Shown here: positions 48,881 to 58,783 of the stretch, piece after piece
Numbering within the stretch: the first letter of the stretch is position 1
Layout of the letters: the number at the start of each line of letters is the position of its first letter
Notes under the pieces: model-generated
Told to the model about the DNA's origin: nothing
Seen by the model: only the letters and a program-made list of their open reading frames with translations
The model's database searches: none
DNA from: Sedimentitalea sp041224545
Lineage (GTDB): Bacteria; Pseudomonadota; Alphaproteobacteria; Rhodobacterales; Rhodobacteraceae
Direction: 5' to 3'
DNA length: 64,000 nucleotides
NCBI RefSeq assembly: GCF_041224545.1
Contig: NZ_JBGFGP010000105.1
Coordinates: 24,840-88,839, forward strand
Position numbers and translations under genes: made by a program

Positions 48881-50932
48881 TTAGGATTTCGGCGTGCGCC
48901 GCCGGGGCGGTTTGTCGCCACCCCTTGCTTTGGCCGCTGCTGCTGCGGCGGCGCGGGCCTTGTTCTTCTTGCTGTTCGGCTTGCCGACGGGCGGGGCCTT
49001 GCCCGGCTCGCCCGTGCGCGATTTGCGCTTGGCTGCAGGCGGTTTGCCGTGGGGCTTGTAGGGACGCGAGGTATCCTTGGCCCTCGGATCGCGCGGTTTG
49101 CCCGCCTGTTTCGCCGCCCCCTTGGTCTTTGAGGCCGGTTTGGGTTTTCGCACGCGCGGCGACGGCGCGTCATTCCAGTCGATCGGGGCCGAGTCCGCGC
49201 TTGCGGCAGGTTTGACCGGAGCAGGTGCCGAGGCGGGTGCCGGTCCGGAGGCGCGATCCGCGGGACCAGATGCGTGACGCGGTTCGGACTTGCGGCCTGC
49301 CGGTTTGCCGCCACGGGGCTTGCCAGCGCCGGGTGCACCGCCGGGCCTGGATGCGCCGCCCAGATCGGGCACCTTGTCCAGACGGGTCACTTTGGCGCCG
49401 CCCTCGACCGTCATCTCTGGTCCGAGTGTCGTTGTGAAACGGTCCGCGCTGGCCTCGCGGATTTCGACAAAGCTCTCGTTGAACTGGATGCGGATTGCGC
49501 CGATGTCGTCTTTGGTGATGCCACCGGCCTTGCAGAGGATCGGCAAAAGACGGCGGGTTTCGATGCCCGCCTTCTTGCCGCCCGCGACCGAGAACCAGAC
49601 GCTGGGCCCGAACGGCGCGCGTGGTTCGGGTTTTCCGGTCGCGGCGGGGTCAGAGAGCTCTTCGGGCGCGGAATGGCGGCTTTCGTAAAGCGCCACATAG
49701 GCGGCCGCGATCTGCTCGACGCTGAAGCGAGCGATCAGCGCGGCTGCCGCTTCGGATGGCTCCAGAGGTTCCGCCCAGACCGGGTCGGCCAGCATCCGTT
49801 CTTCGTCGCGACTGCGCACGTCCTCGGCGGAGGGCGCTTCGCCCCAATCGGCGGTCAACTTGGCAAAGCGCAGCAGGCGCTCGCATTTCTTGCGTGCGGC
49901 GGGTGGCACGATCAGCGCACTGACCCCCTTGCGCCCGGCACGCCCGGTACGCCCGGAGCGGTGCAACAGCGTTTCGTGGCTGTTCGGCAACTCCGCATGT
50001 ACCACCAGATCGAGGCTGGGCAGATCGATGCCGCGCGCCGCGACATCGGTGGCAACGCAGACCCGCGCGCGCCCGTCGCGCATGGCTTGCAATGCGTGGC
50101 TGCGTTCGGCTTGCGACAGTTCGCCCGAGAGCGCGACCACGGGGAACCCCCGGTTCGACAGGCGGGTGGTCAACCGGTTCACCATCGCGCGGGTATTGGC
50201 AAAGACCAGCGCGTTGGGGGCTTCGTAATAGCGCAAGACATTGATGATCGCATTCTCGGTGTCGCGCGCGGCCACGCTCAGCGCACGGTATTCGATATCT
50301 GCATGCTGGCGCGTTTCCGCAGCCGTGGTGATGCGGATCGCGTCACGCTGGTATTTGCCGGCAAGGTTGGCGATGCCACGCGGCACCGTCGCCGAGAACA
50401 TCAGCGTGCGGCGGGTCTCGGGCGTGTTGGCGAGGATGAATTCGAGATCCTCCTGAAAGCCGAGATCGAGCATCTCGTCCGCCTCGTCCAGCACCACGGC
50501 GCGCACGGCACTCAGGTCGATGCTCTCGCGCATGATGTGATCCCGAAGGCGGCCCGGTGTCGCCACCACGATATGCGCGCCGCGCGCCAGGGCGCGCCGT
50601 TCGTCGCGCATGTCCATCCCGCCCACGCAAGAGGCCAGATGCGCGCCGGACCTGCCATAGAGCCATGCCAGTTCGCGTTTGACCTGCAGCGCCAGTTCGC
50701 GGGTCGGCGCGATGATCAGGGCGAGCGGCGCCGCAGCCTCGTCGAACTCATCCGCCGCGCCAAGGAGGGTGTCGGCGATGGCAAGGCCAAAACCGACGGT
50801 CTTGCCCGATCCGGTCTGGGCGGACACCAGCAGGTCGGCATCGCCGAGCGCGGGGTCGGTCACCGCCTCCTGAACCTGGGTCAGGCTGTCATAGCCCTGC
50901 TGTTGCAGGGCATCTGCGATAGGTTGTTTCAC
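48881..50932 (-). CDS. DEAD-box RNA helicase with DbpA-type RNA-binding domain
   Basis: A 683-residue helicase. The RecA-like domains show AQTGSGKT (I), APTRELAL (Ia), VATPGRLRDHI (Ib), DEAD (II), FSATVP (III), ATDVAARGIDLP (V) and HRSGRTGRAGRKG (VI). A DbpA/CsdA-like domain follows at about residues 460-530 (SVAGGKKAGIETRRLLPIL, GAIRIQFNESFVEI). The last ~140 residues are a basic, low-complexity Lys/Pro/Ala/Arg tail. It probably acts in ribosome assembly or mRNA turnover, like CsdA. It starts with GTG at 50932, GAGGCGG just upstream. Confidence 0.93.
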   Translation of the reverse strand: MKQPIADALQQQGYDSLTQVQEAVTDPALGDADLLVSAQTGSGKTVGFGLAIADTLLGAADEFDEAAAPLALIIAPTRELALQVKRELAWLYGRSGAHLASCVGGMDMRDERRALARGAHIVVATPGRLRDHIMRESIDLSAVRAVVLDEADEMLDLGFQEDLEFILANTPETRRTLMFSATVPRGIANLAGKYQRDAIRITTAAETRQHADIEYRALSVAARDTENAIINVLRYYEAPNALVFANTRAMVNRLTTRLSNRGFPVVALSGELSQAERSHALQAMRDGRARVCVATDVAARGIDLPSLDLVVHAELPNSHETLLHRSGRTGRAGRKGVSALIVPPAARKKCERLLRFAKLTADWGEAPSAEDVRSRDEERMLADPVWAEPLEPSEAAAALIARFSVEQIAAAYVALYESRHSAPEELSDPAATGKPEPRAPFGPSVWFSVAGGKKAGIETRRLLPILCKAGGITKDDIGAIRIQFNESFVEIREASADRFTTTLGPEMTVEGGAKVTRLDKVPDLGGASRPGGAPGAGKPRGGKPAGRKSEPRHASGPADRASGPAPASAPAPVKPAASADSAPIDWNDAPSPRVRKPKPASKTKGAAKQAGKPRDPRAKDTSRPYKPHGKPPAAKRKSRTGEPGKAPPVGKPNSKKNKARAAAAAAAKARGGDKPPRRRTPKS

Positions 50933-51017
50933 GGGGCCGCCTCTGGTTTGGGTGCACGCAATCCTGCGCGGGGATCAAGCGCTGCCACCTAGACCCTTGG
51001 CGGGGCAATGTATAGGG

Positions 51018-54000
51018 CTATGTGCCCCAGCCGCCGCCGCCGGGCGTGAACATGCCAAAGATCGCACCTGCCGGCAGGTCGATCTCGTCATTGCCTTTCA
51101 GGTCAACGCGGCGGCCATCCGGCATCTCTGCCCAGTTCACCCCGACCGCCCCCGGCGCACCGCCATCGACCCCAAAGGGCGGAATCTCGCGATGCGAGCA
51201 CAGCGTGGTCACCGTGACCGGAGCCAGGAACCGCAAGAGGCGCGTGGCCCCGTTGCCGCCGGTCCAGCGGCCCCTGCCGCCGGAACCGTCGCGGATGCCA
51301 AAGGTTTCCAGCCGCACGGGAAACCGTTTTTCCAGGATTTCCGGGTCGGTCATGCGGGTGTTGGTCATGTGGGTCTGGATCGCATCGCAGCCGTCGAACC
51401 CGGGACCGGCACCGGTGCCGCCGGCAATGGTTTCGTAATTCTGGAATTCGTCGTTGCCCCAGACGAAATTATTCATGGTTGCCTGGCTGCCCGCGATCAC
51501 GTGCAGCGCCCCGTAGAGCGCGTTGCACATGGCCTGGCTGACCTCGGTATTGCCGGCGATCACCGCCGCCGGGTAGACGGGGTTCAGCATCGAACCCTCG
51601 GGTGCGATGATCCTGAGCGGATGCAGACAGCCTTCGTTCAGCGGAATATTGTCGCCGACAAGCGTGCGGAACACGTAGAGCACGACCGCCCGGCAGATCG
51701 CGAAAGGCGCGTTGTAGTTGCCTGCGTGCTGCGCGGAGGTGCCGGTAAAGTCGATCACGGCCTCGCGCGCCTCCTGATCGACCGTGACCGACACTTCGAT
51801 GCTGGCCCCGTGATCCATCGGATAGCTGAACCGGCCCCCGGGCAGCTTGCCAAGGACACGGCGCACGCTTTCCTCGGCATTGTCCTGCACGTGGCCCATA
51901 TAGGCGGTCACCACATCAAGCCCGTAGCGTTCCGCCACCTTGAGCAGCGCCTGCCGCCCGGTTTCGTTGGCCGCCACCTGTGCCTGAAGGTCGGCCATGT
52001 TCTGCGCGATGTTGCGGCAGGGAAAGCGACCGGATCCCAGAACCTGTTCCGCTGTCTCACGTTGGAATTCGCCACGCGAGACGAGACGGACATTGTCGAT
52101 CAGCACACCCTCCTCGTCGATATGACTGCTGTCGGGCGGCGCGCTTCCGGGGGTGCGGCCGCCGATATCCGCATGATGGCCCCGGCTGCCGAGCCAGAAC
52201 ACCGGCGCGCCATCCGCAAAGACCGGGGTGATCACCGTCACGTCGGGCAGGTGCGTGCCGCCGTTATAGGGCGAGTTCAGCATGAACGCGTCGCCCTCGT
52301 GAATGTCGCCCGCATTCTCCCGCATCACGGTCTTGACGCTTTCGGACATCGATCCGAGATGCACCGGCACATGCGGCGCGTTGGCGACCAGGTCCCCGTT
52401 CACGTCGAAGATGGCGCAGGAAAAATCGAGCCGTTCCTTGATGTTCACCGACCAGGATGTATTGGCCAGCGTTGCGCCCATCTGGTCGGCAACCGACATG
52501 AAGAGATTGCCCATGACTTCGAGCAGAACCGGATCGGCCTCGGTTCCGGCGGCGCGGGCATGGGTCTTGGCACTGGTTCGTTCAAGGATCAGGTTGCCCA
52601 GATCATCCAGCCGCGCGGCCCATCCGGGTTCGACGATATTGGTGCCGGTGGCCTCGGTGATGACGGCGGGGCCGCTGATGCTGACGTCGCGGGGCAGGGT
52701 GTCGCGCACATAGAGCGGAACGGTCCGCCATGCGCCCTCGCTATGCATCGGGATCTGTGCCCGTGGCTCCGGGTCGGTGCCGAAGGGGACGGAGCCGGGG
52801 GCCTGCCCGGTGTCGCCGATGGCTTCCGCCGCGACCATCTCGAACAGGATGACCCGGTCCGCAGAGACAAATCCAAAGCGGCTGCGATGCGCGGCCTCAA
52901 ACGCGCTCTGCATCGTTTCGGGGTCGGCGAACGGTACTTCCAGCGCCTGATGCGAACCGTCATAGCGCAGGTGCGCCCGGCATTCGGTGCGGATTCGCGC
53001 GGCACCCTGATTGCCGACCTCGGCGGTCGCCTCGGCCTGGATGGTATCCAGCGCCGCCCGGGCGGTCTCGATGTCGCTGAGCGGGGCGTCGACCTGAACC
53101 TCGCGCAGCGCGCGAATTTCGGCCAGGCCCATGCCATAGGCCGACAGGACACCCGCATAGGGGTGAATGAACACGCGCGACATGCCGAGCGCGTCGGCGA
53201 CGAGACAGGCATGCTGGCCACCCGCGCCGCCAAAGCATTGCAACGCATAGCCGGTCACGTCATGGCCGCGCTGCACGCTGATCTTCTTGATCGCGTTTGC
53301 CATGTTATCGACCGCGATCTGAAGGAATCCGGTGGCAATGTCTTCCGGATCACGCGGCGCTTCGCCTGTTTCTTCGGCGACGTCGCGCGCGAGCGCCGCG
53401 AACCGGTCGCGCACGGTTTCGGCATCCAGCTTCTGATCGCCATCCGGTCCGAACACGCTGGGAAAGTGATCGGGGTTGAGCTTGCCCAGCATCACGTTAC
53501 AATCGGTCACCGTCAGCGGGCCACCGCGACGATAACAGGCGGGGCCGGGATCCGCGCCGGCGCTCTCGGGTCCGACCTGAAAACGGCCCTGCGCAAAGCT
53601 GCAGATCGAGCCGCCGCCGGCGGCAACGGTATGAATGTCCATCATCGGCGCGCGCATGCGCACCCCGGCGACCTCGGTCTCGAACGAGCGCTCGTAGGTG
53701 CCCGCATAGTGGCTGACATCGGTTGAGGTGCCGCCCATGTCGAATCCGATCAGGTGGTCATGCCCCGCCGCAGCTGCGGTCTTGACCATGCCGACGATGC
53801 CGCCCGCCGGACCGGACAGGATCGCGTCCTTGCCCTGAAACAGTTTTGCATCGGTCAGCCCGCCACTGGATTGCATGAACAGCAAACGGTCACAGGCGCG
53901 CCCCATATCAAGCGCATTCGCGACCTGATCCACATAACGGCGCAGGATCGGCGAGAGATAGGCATCGACAACCGTTGTGTCGCCGCGCCCCACCAGCTTG

Positions 54001-54593
54001 GCCAGCTTGCTGACATCGTGGCTGCTTGAAACCTGGGCAAAGCCGATCTCGCGGGCCATTTCGGCGACCCGCTTTTCGTGGACCGGGTTGAGATAGGCGT
54101 GCAGCCCCGCAATGGCCACCGCGCGCAACCCGCTGTCATATGCCGATTCCAGCGCCGCGCGGGTCGCCGTTTCGTCAAGCGGACGGATCACCTTACCGTC
54201 CGCGTCGAGCCGCTCATCCATCTCCGCCACTGTGTGATACAGCAGCTCGGGCCGGACGATGTGCAGATCGAACAGGCGGGGCCGGGTCTGATAGCCGATC
54301 TGCAAAAGGTCGCGGAACCCCTTGGTGATCATCAGCAGGACCGGCTCGCCCTTGCGCTCGAGCAGCGCGTTGGTGGCGACCGTGGTGCCCATCTTGACCG
54401 CGCCGATGGCCCCGTCCGGAAAGGCACCGTCCACCTCCATGATCTCTCGAATGCCTTGAACGGCCGCGTCGGCATAGCGTTCCGGATTCTCCGAGAGCAG
54501 CTTGTGCGTCGCGAGCGTCCCGTCTGGCCTGCGGGCGACGAGATCGGTAAAGGTGCCGCCCCGGTCGATCCAGAATTCCCATTGTCCGCTCAT
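51018..54593 (-). CDS. Hydantoinase/5-oxoprolinase, fused HyuA-HyuB type
   Basis: A 1191-residue protein combining the two halves of ATP-dependent amidases. The HyuA/OxoprolinaseA part spans about 1-680 with WIDRGGTFTDLVARRPDG and FDMGGTSTDVSHYAG, the actin-like ATP loops. The HyuB part begins at about 700 (GNLFMSVADQMGATLANTSWSVNIKERLDF) and ends with PGGGGWGT. Single-chain 5-oxoprolinase converts 5-oxoproline to glutamate; hydantoin or N-methylhydantoin are other options. The ATG at 54593 gives the typical start. It diverges from mutL. Confidence 0.9.
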   Translation of the reverse strand: MSGQWEFWIDRGGTFTDLVARRPDGTLATHKLLSENPERYADAAVQGIREIMEVDGAFPDGAIGAVKMGTTVATNALLERKGEPVLLMITKGFRDLLQIGYQTRPRLFDLHIVRPELLYHTVAEMDERLDADGKVIRPLDETATRAALESAYDSGLRAVAIAGLHAYLNPVHEKRVAEMAREIGFAQVSSSHDVSKLAKLVGRGDTTVVDAYLSPILRRYVDQVANALDMGRACDRLLFMQSSGGLTDAKLFQGKDAILSGPAGGIVGMVKTAAAAGHDHLIGFDMGGTSTDVSHYAGTYERSFETEVAGVRMRAPMMDIHTVAAGGGSICSFAQGRFQVGPESAGADPGPACYRRGGPLTVTDCNVMLGKLNPDHFPSVFGPDGDQKLDAETVRDRFAALARDVAEETGEAPRDPEDIATGFLQIAVDNMANAIKKISVQRGHDVTGYALQCFGGAGGQHACLVADALGMSRVFIHPYAGVLSAYGMGLAEIRALREVQVDAPLSDIETARAALDTIQAEATAEVGNQGAARIRTECRAHLRYDGSHQALEVPFADPETMQSAFEAAHRSRFGFVSADRVILFEMVAAEAIGDTGQAPGSVPFGTDPEPRAQIPMHSEGAWRTVPLYVRDTLPRDVSISGPAVITEATGTNIVEPGWAARLDDLGNLILERTSAKTHARAAGTEADPVLLEVMGNLFMSVADQMGATLANTSWSVNIKERLDFSCAIFDVNGDLVANAPHVPVHLGSMSESVKTVMRENAGDIHEGDAFMLNSPYNGGTHLPDVTVITPVFADGAPVFWLGSRGHHADIGGRTPGSAPPDSSHIDEEGVLIDNVRLVSRGEFQRETAEQVLGSGRFPCRNIAQNMADLQAQVAANETGRQALLKVAERYGLDVVTAYMGHVQDNAEESVRRVLGKLPGGRFSYPMDHGASIEVSVTVDQEAREAVIDFTGTSAQHAGNYNAPFAICRAVVLYVFRTLVGDNIPLNEGCLHPLRIIAPEGSMLNPVYPAAVIAGNTEVSQAMCNALYGALHVIAGSQATMNNFVWGNDEFQNYETIAGGTGAGPGFDGCDAIQTHMTNTRMTDPEILEKRFPVRLETFGIRDGSGGRGRWTGGNGATRLLRFLAPVTVTTLCSHREIPPFGVDGGAPGAVGVNWAEMPDGRRVDLKGNDEIDLPAGAIFGMFTPGGGGWGT

Positions 54594-54719
54594 CGCGCGC
54601 CCCCCGTCTTGTTCTGGCCCAAGCCTTTGCGGTCTGCCGCGCATTTGTCAACGCGAGCAGCGCGGCTTGCCGATCATTCCGGTGGCAGAATCGCTGTGTG
54701 TCATGCTAGGTGTTGCGTC

Positions 54720-56564
54720 ATGGCACAGGCAAACCCCAATATCGGCGAAGATCGCCCCGTTATCCGGCAACTGGACGAGACCGCGATCAACCGGATCGCG
54801 GCGGGCGAGGTGGTTGAGCGTCCGGCCTCGGCCGTCAAGGAACTGGTGGAAAACGCCATCGACGCAGGCGCCCTGCGTATCGGTATCGATATCGCGGATG
54901 GTGGCAAGACGCTGATCCGGGTAACGGATGACGGTTGCGGTATCGCGCCGGACGATCTGCCGCTGGCCCTGTCGCGTCATGCGACCTCCAAGATCGACGG
55001 GTCCGATCTGCTGAATATTCACACGTTCGGGTTCCGGGGCGAGGCGCTGCCATCGCTCGGCGCCGTGGGGCGCCTGACCATCACCAGCCGCGTGGCCGGG
55101 CTGGACGCGGGAATGATCCGCGTTGCAGGTGGCGACATGGGCGCGGTGCGGCCCGCCGCGTTGAACCTGGGCACCGTCGTCGAACTGCGCGACCTGTTCT
55201 ATGCGACGCCGGCGCGGCTCAAGTTCATGCGCACGGATCGCGCGGAAGCACAGGCCGTCACCGACGTCATCAAACGGCTCGCCATGGCCGAACCATCGGT
55301 CGGCTTTACGCTGCGTGACGTCTCGGGCAACGACGATCCGCGCGTGGTGTTTCGCGTCGACCCGGAAACCGGAGATCTGTTTGACGCGCTGCATGGCCGC
55401 CTGTCCCGCGTTCTGGGTCGCGATTTTGCCGAGAACGCCCTGCGCATCGATGCCAGTCGCGAGGATATCCGCCTGTTCGGCTATGCGGCGCTGCCAACCT
55501 ATTCCCGCGGTGCGGCGGTGGCGCAATATATCTTTGTCAACGGCAGACCGGTGCGGGACAAAATGCTCGGTGGTGCCCTGCGTGCCGCCTATTTCGATTT
55601 CCTGAGCCGCGACCGGCATCCGGTCGCGGCCTTGTTTCTCGATTGCGAGCCGAGGCTGGTGGACGTGAATGTCCATCCGGCAAAGTCCGAAGTCCGCTTT
55701 CGCGATGCCGGTGTGCCAAGGGGTCTGATCGTATCGGCATTGCGGCATGCGCTGGCCGAGGCGGGGCACCGCGCGTCAACCACTGTGTCCCATGCCACGT
55801 TGGGGGCCATGCGCCCCGAACCCACGAGCGCGCGCGTCTACCAGATGGATCGGCCGTCCTACGCCGCGCGCGGCACCGCCTATGCGGCACAGGCGCCGGG
55901 CTTTGCCGAGATGAGCGAGAGCTACAGCGCCCGTATCGTAGACCCCCCGCAGGCACCGCGCACCGATGAGACTGCACCCGAAACCCTGCCCCTGGGCGCG
56001 GCGCGGGGACAGGTGCATGAAAACTACATTATCGCCCAGACCGAAACCGGCATGGTCATTGTCGATCAGCACGCCGCGCATGAGCGTCTGGTCTACGAAA
56101 AGCTGAAACGGCAGATGGCCGAGAACGGTGTGGCGGCGCAGGCGCTGCTGATCCCGGAAATCGTCGAACTGACGGATGCGGAATGCGCCCAATTGCTTGA
56201 CCTGTCCGATGACCTGGCCCGGTTGGGCCTGACCATCGAACCGTTCGGCGGTGGCGCGGTCGCGGTGCGCGAAACCCCGGCGATACTGGGCAGTGTCGAT
56301 GCCGTCGCGATGATCCGCGACATCGTCGATGAACTGACCGATCTGGGCAACAGCCAGACCGTACAGGCCCGGATCGAGGCCATCCTGTCCCGCGTGGCCT
56401 GCCATGGCTCGATCCGCTCCGGGCGCCGCATGCGGGCCGAGGAAATGAACGCCCTGCTGCGCGAAATGGAGGCGACGCCCCATTCCGGCCAGTGCAATCA
56501 CGGGCGGCCGACCTACGTGGAACTCAAGCTGGCCGATATCGAACGGCTGTTCGGGCGCACATGA
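54720..56564 (+). CDS. mutL: DNA mismatch repair protein MutL
   Basis: A 614-residue GHKL ATPase/endonuclease. The N-terminal blocks IAAGEVVERPASAVKELVENAIDAG, VTDDGCGI and TFGFRGEALPSLGAV are the MutL ATP site. The C-terminal dimerisation domain contains DQHAAHERLVYE, which fits the DQHA(x)2E(x)4E endonuclease motif, plus ACHGSIRSG and QCNHGRPT, the other metal-site motifs. It therefore looks like a nicking MutL, not the MutH-dependent kind. The start at 54720 gives MAQANPNIGED. rmuC overlaps its stop by 4 bp. Confidence 0.95.
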   Translation: MAQANPNIGEDRPVIRQLDETAINRIAAGEVVERPASAVKELVENAIDAGALRIGIDIADGGKTLIRVTDDGCGIAPDDLPLALSRHATSKIDGSDLLNIHTFGFRGEALPSLGAVGRLTITSRVAGLDAGMIRVAGGDMGAVRPAALNLGTVVELRDLFYATPARLKFMRTDRAEAQAVTDVIKRLAMAEPSVGFTLRDVSGNDDPRVVFRVDPETGDLFDALHGRLSRVLGRDFAENALRIDASREDIRLFGYAALPTYSRGAAVAQYIFVNGRPVRDKMLGGALRAAYFDFLSRDRHPVAALFLDCEPRLVDVNVHPAKSEVRFRDAGVPRGLIVSALRHALAEAGHRASTTVSHATLGAMRPEPTSARVYQMDRPSYAARGTAYAAQAPGFAEMSESYSARIVDPPQAPRTDETAPETLPLGAARGQVHENYIIAQTETGMVIVDQHAAHERLVYEKLKRQMAENGVAAQALLIPEIVELTDAECAQLLDLSDDLARLGLTIEPFGGGAVAVRETPAILGSVDAVAMIRDIVDELTDLGNSQTVQARIEAILSRVACHGSIRSGRRMRAEEMNALLREMEATPHSGQCNHGRPTYVELKLADIERLFGRT

Positions 56565-57787
56565 TACATCTCGGCGATCTCTCACTGGCGACGAACGATC
56601 CGGTCCTCCTGGTTGCGGGCGGGGCAATCCTGTTGATCCTGCTGCTGCTATTCCTGTCCCTGCGCGCCACGGCTCGTTCGGCGCGCCATCTCGAACCGCT
56701 GATCCGCCAGACGGCGCAATTGGCGCAGAATGTCCAGCAACTGGGCATGGGGCAGGAACAGCTGCGCGGCGGGATGCAGCAGGTTTCGGAAACCCAGGCC
56801 AACGCCCAGGTCCAGATGATCCAGACCGTCGAAGCCCGCCTGTCGGACGTGCAGCAACACATGAATGACAGGCTGGCCGACAACATGATGCGCCAGAATC
56901 GCGCCCTTACCGAAATGCAGGAGCGGATGCGCGAAACCCTGCACGGCAGCAGCAAACAGACTGCCACATCACTGACCCGCCTGCAGGAGCGGCTTGCGAC
57001 CATCGACAAGGCGCAGGACAACATCACCAAGCTTTCCGGCGACGTCCTGTCGCTGCAGGACATCCTCAGCAACAAGCAGACGCGCGGGGCCTTCGGGGAA
57101 ATCCAGCTCAACGACATCCTGTCCAAGGCGCTGCCCAGAGACAGCTACGATCTGCAGGTCACGCTGAGCAATGGAAAACGCGCCGATTGCCTGATCCGTC
57201 TGCCCAACCCGCCGGGTCCGATCGTGATAGACAGCAAGTTCCCCCTCGAAGCCTACGAAGCCCTGCGGATCGCCGAAACACAGGCCCAGTCAACCGAGGC
57301 GACACGTATGATGCGCACGTCTGTGCGGGCACATATCAAGGCGATTTCCGAACGCTACATTCTCGATGGGGAAACCGCGGATGGCGCGCTGATGTTCCTG
57401 CCCTCCGAAGCGGTCTATGCCGAACTCCATGCGAACTTTCCCGAACTGGTGCGCGAAGGCTTCGCGGCACGGGTCTGGATCGTATCACCCACAACCTGCA
57501 TGGCGACGCTCAACACCATGCGCGCGATCCTCAAGGATGCCCGCATGCGCGAACAGGCGGGGGCCATCCGCAAGGAACTGGGCCTGCTTCACAAGGATGT
57601 CGACCGGCTCGGCGACCGGGTCGGCAATCTCGACCGGCATTTCTCGCAGGCGGCCAAAGACATCTCCGACATCAAGATCAGCGCCGACAAGGCCGGACGA
57701 CGGGCCAGGCGGCTCGACAATTTCGATTTCGAGGAAATCGCCGACGAACCGGACAATGTCGTCAAACTGGGCAAGTCAGAGGGCTAA
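56561..57787 (+). CDS. rmuC: DNA recombination protein RmuC
   Basis: A 408-residue protein. An N-terminal membrane helix (PVLLVAGGAILLILLLLFLSL) is followed by a coiled coil to about residue 170, then the RmuC nuclease-like domain: KQTRGAFGEIQLNDIL, PGPIVIDSKFPLEAYEAL (PD-x-K-like core), MFLPSEAVYAEL and VSPTTCMATLNTMRAIL. RmuC limits inversions at short repeats in E. coli. ATGA overlap with mutL indicates a repair/recombination operon. Confidence 0.94.
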   Translation: MIHLGDLSLATNDPVLLVAGGAILLILLLLFLSLRATARSARHLEPLIRQTAQLAQNVQQLGMGQEQLRGGMQQVSETQANAQVQMIQTVEARLSDVQQHMNDRLADNMMRQNRALTEMQERMRETLHGSSKQTATSLTRLQERLATIDKAQDNITKLSGDVLSLQDILSNKQTRGAFGEIQLNDILSKALPRDSYDLQVTLSNGKRADCLIRLPNPPGPIVIDSKFPLEAYEALRIAETQAQSTEATRMMRTSVRAHIKAISERYILDGETADGALMFLPSEAVYAELHANFPELVREGFAARVWIVSPTTCMATLNTMRAILKDARMREQAGAIRKELGLLHKDVDRLGDRVGNLDRHFSQAAKDISDIKISADKAGRRARRLDNFDFEEIADEPDNVVKLGKSEG

Positions 57788-57803
57788 TGCCCGCTCTCGC
57801 TTC

Positions 57804-57830
57804 CTTCATCTTTGGGAAAATACTCCGGGG
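57804..57830. repeat. Intergenic repeat-like element of the Rhodobacteraceae type
   Basis: The sequence beginning CTTCATCTTTGGGAAAATAC and ending in CTCCGGGG lies between the convergent rmuC and ketopantoate-reductase genes. Near-identical stretches occur between genes in many Rhodobacteraceae, as I recall them. Only one copy was noticed in this window, so the repeat status depends on the rest of the genome. Confidence 0.4.
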
Positions 57831-57834
57831 TGTC

Positions 57835-57853
57835 TGAGGGGCAGCGCCCCTCA
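57835..57853. terminator. Bidirectional terminator-like hairpin between rmuC and panE-like gene
   Basis: A perfect 8-bp stem TGAGGGGC (57835-57842) / GCCCCTCA (57846-57853) with a 3-nt loop. The distal arm contains the stop codon of the minus-strand reductase gene (57851-57853). It follows the repeat-like element immediately and probably ends both transcripts. Confidence 0.55.
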
Positions 57854-58783
57854 GCTCCCTTTGCCGCCTTTGTGCGGCAGGAGGACGGCGTATAACATCG
57901 AATTCGCCGGGGCCGACAGGCCTACCTCCTGCGCCAGCCGTGGCACCGCGCCCGACACCCAGTCGATTTCCAGCGGTCTGCCCGCTTCCACGTCTATCGC
58001 GGTCGATGCGCGCATGTCTTTTGGCAACCCCAGAACGATCCGCCAGGTGTCCTGCTCGGCTGTGGATGGCAAGGCAACGCCGCGCGCCCGCGCAACCGCA
58101 GCCGTTTCCGCCACCACTGCCTGGAACAATTCGGCGAGCGGTGGCTGCTCCAGCACATCGCCGATACGGCACCGGGCCGCCGCCGTGATCCCGGACATCG
58201 CCGAGAACAGCACGAATTTCGACCACAGTTCCCTGTCGATATTCATGGTGGCCGGTGATGAGGCTCCGGCTGCATTGAAAGCGGACCGCAACGCGTCGAT
58301 GCGCGCCGACCTGCGGCTGTCACGTTCGGCAAAGACAAAGCGATTGAAGGTTCCGACCTGTTGGATGACACCCGGCGCGCTGATCGTGGTCGAGATATGC
58401 GCGACGCCCTTGGCGACACTGTGCTCGGGCAGGATGCCCAGCAGACGGTCGGCCGCCTCTACCCCGTTCAGGAACGGGATGACGACCGTGTCCGGGCCGA
58501 TCATCGGCAGGCATGCGGCAGCGGCACTTTCCAGCGCGTTTCCCTTGACGCCAAAGACGATGGCGTCAACCGGACCGACCTGCGCCGGATCATCGGTGGC
58601 AATCCAGGGGGTGATGGTCGTTGCACCCTCGTCGCCGTCCGGCGCGTTCAGTGTAAGCCCGTTTTCACGGATCGCGCTCAGATGCGCGCCGCGCGCGATT
58701 GTTGCGACCTGATGACCGGCCTGCGTCAGGCGCACCGCGAGAAAGCCGCCGATGCCGCCGGTTGCCATGGTTGCGATTTTCAT
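57851..58783 (-). CDS. 2-dehydropantoate 2-reductase family protein
   Basis: A 310-residue ketopantoate reductase (PanE/ApbA) fold. The nucleotide loop is ATGGIGGFLAVRLTQAGH, slightly different from the usual GxGxIG. VIPFLNGVEAADRLL and KFVLFSAMSGITAAARC supply the catalytic Lys region, and DIDVEAGRPLEIDWVSGAV-like residues (AIDVEAGRPLEID) close the family signature. PanE reduces ketopantoate in the CoA pathway; many paralogues act on other 2-keto acids. GGAGGA lies 5 bp before the ATG at 58783. Confidence 0.88.
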   Translation of the reverse strand: MKIATMATGGIGGFLAVRLTQAGHQVATIARGAHLSAIRENGLTLNAPDGDEGATTITPWIATDDPAQVGPVDAIVFGVKGNALESAAAACLPMIGPDTVVIPFLNGVEAADRLLGILPEHSVAKGVAHISTTISAPGVIQQVGTFNRFVFAERDSRRSARIDALRSAFNAAGASSPATMNIDRELWSKFVLFSAMSGITAAARCRIGDVLEQPPLAELFQAVVAETAAVARARGVALPSTAEQDTWRIVLGLPKDMRASTAIDVEAGRPLEIDWVSGAVPRLAQEVGLSAPANSMLYAVLLPHKGGKGS

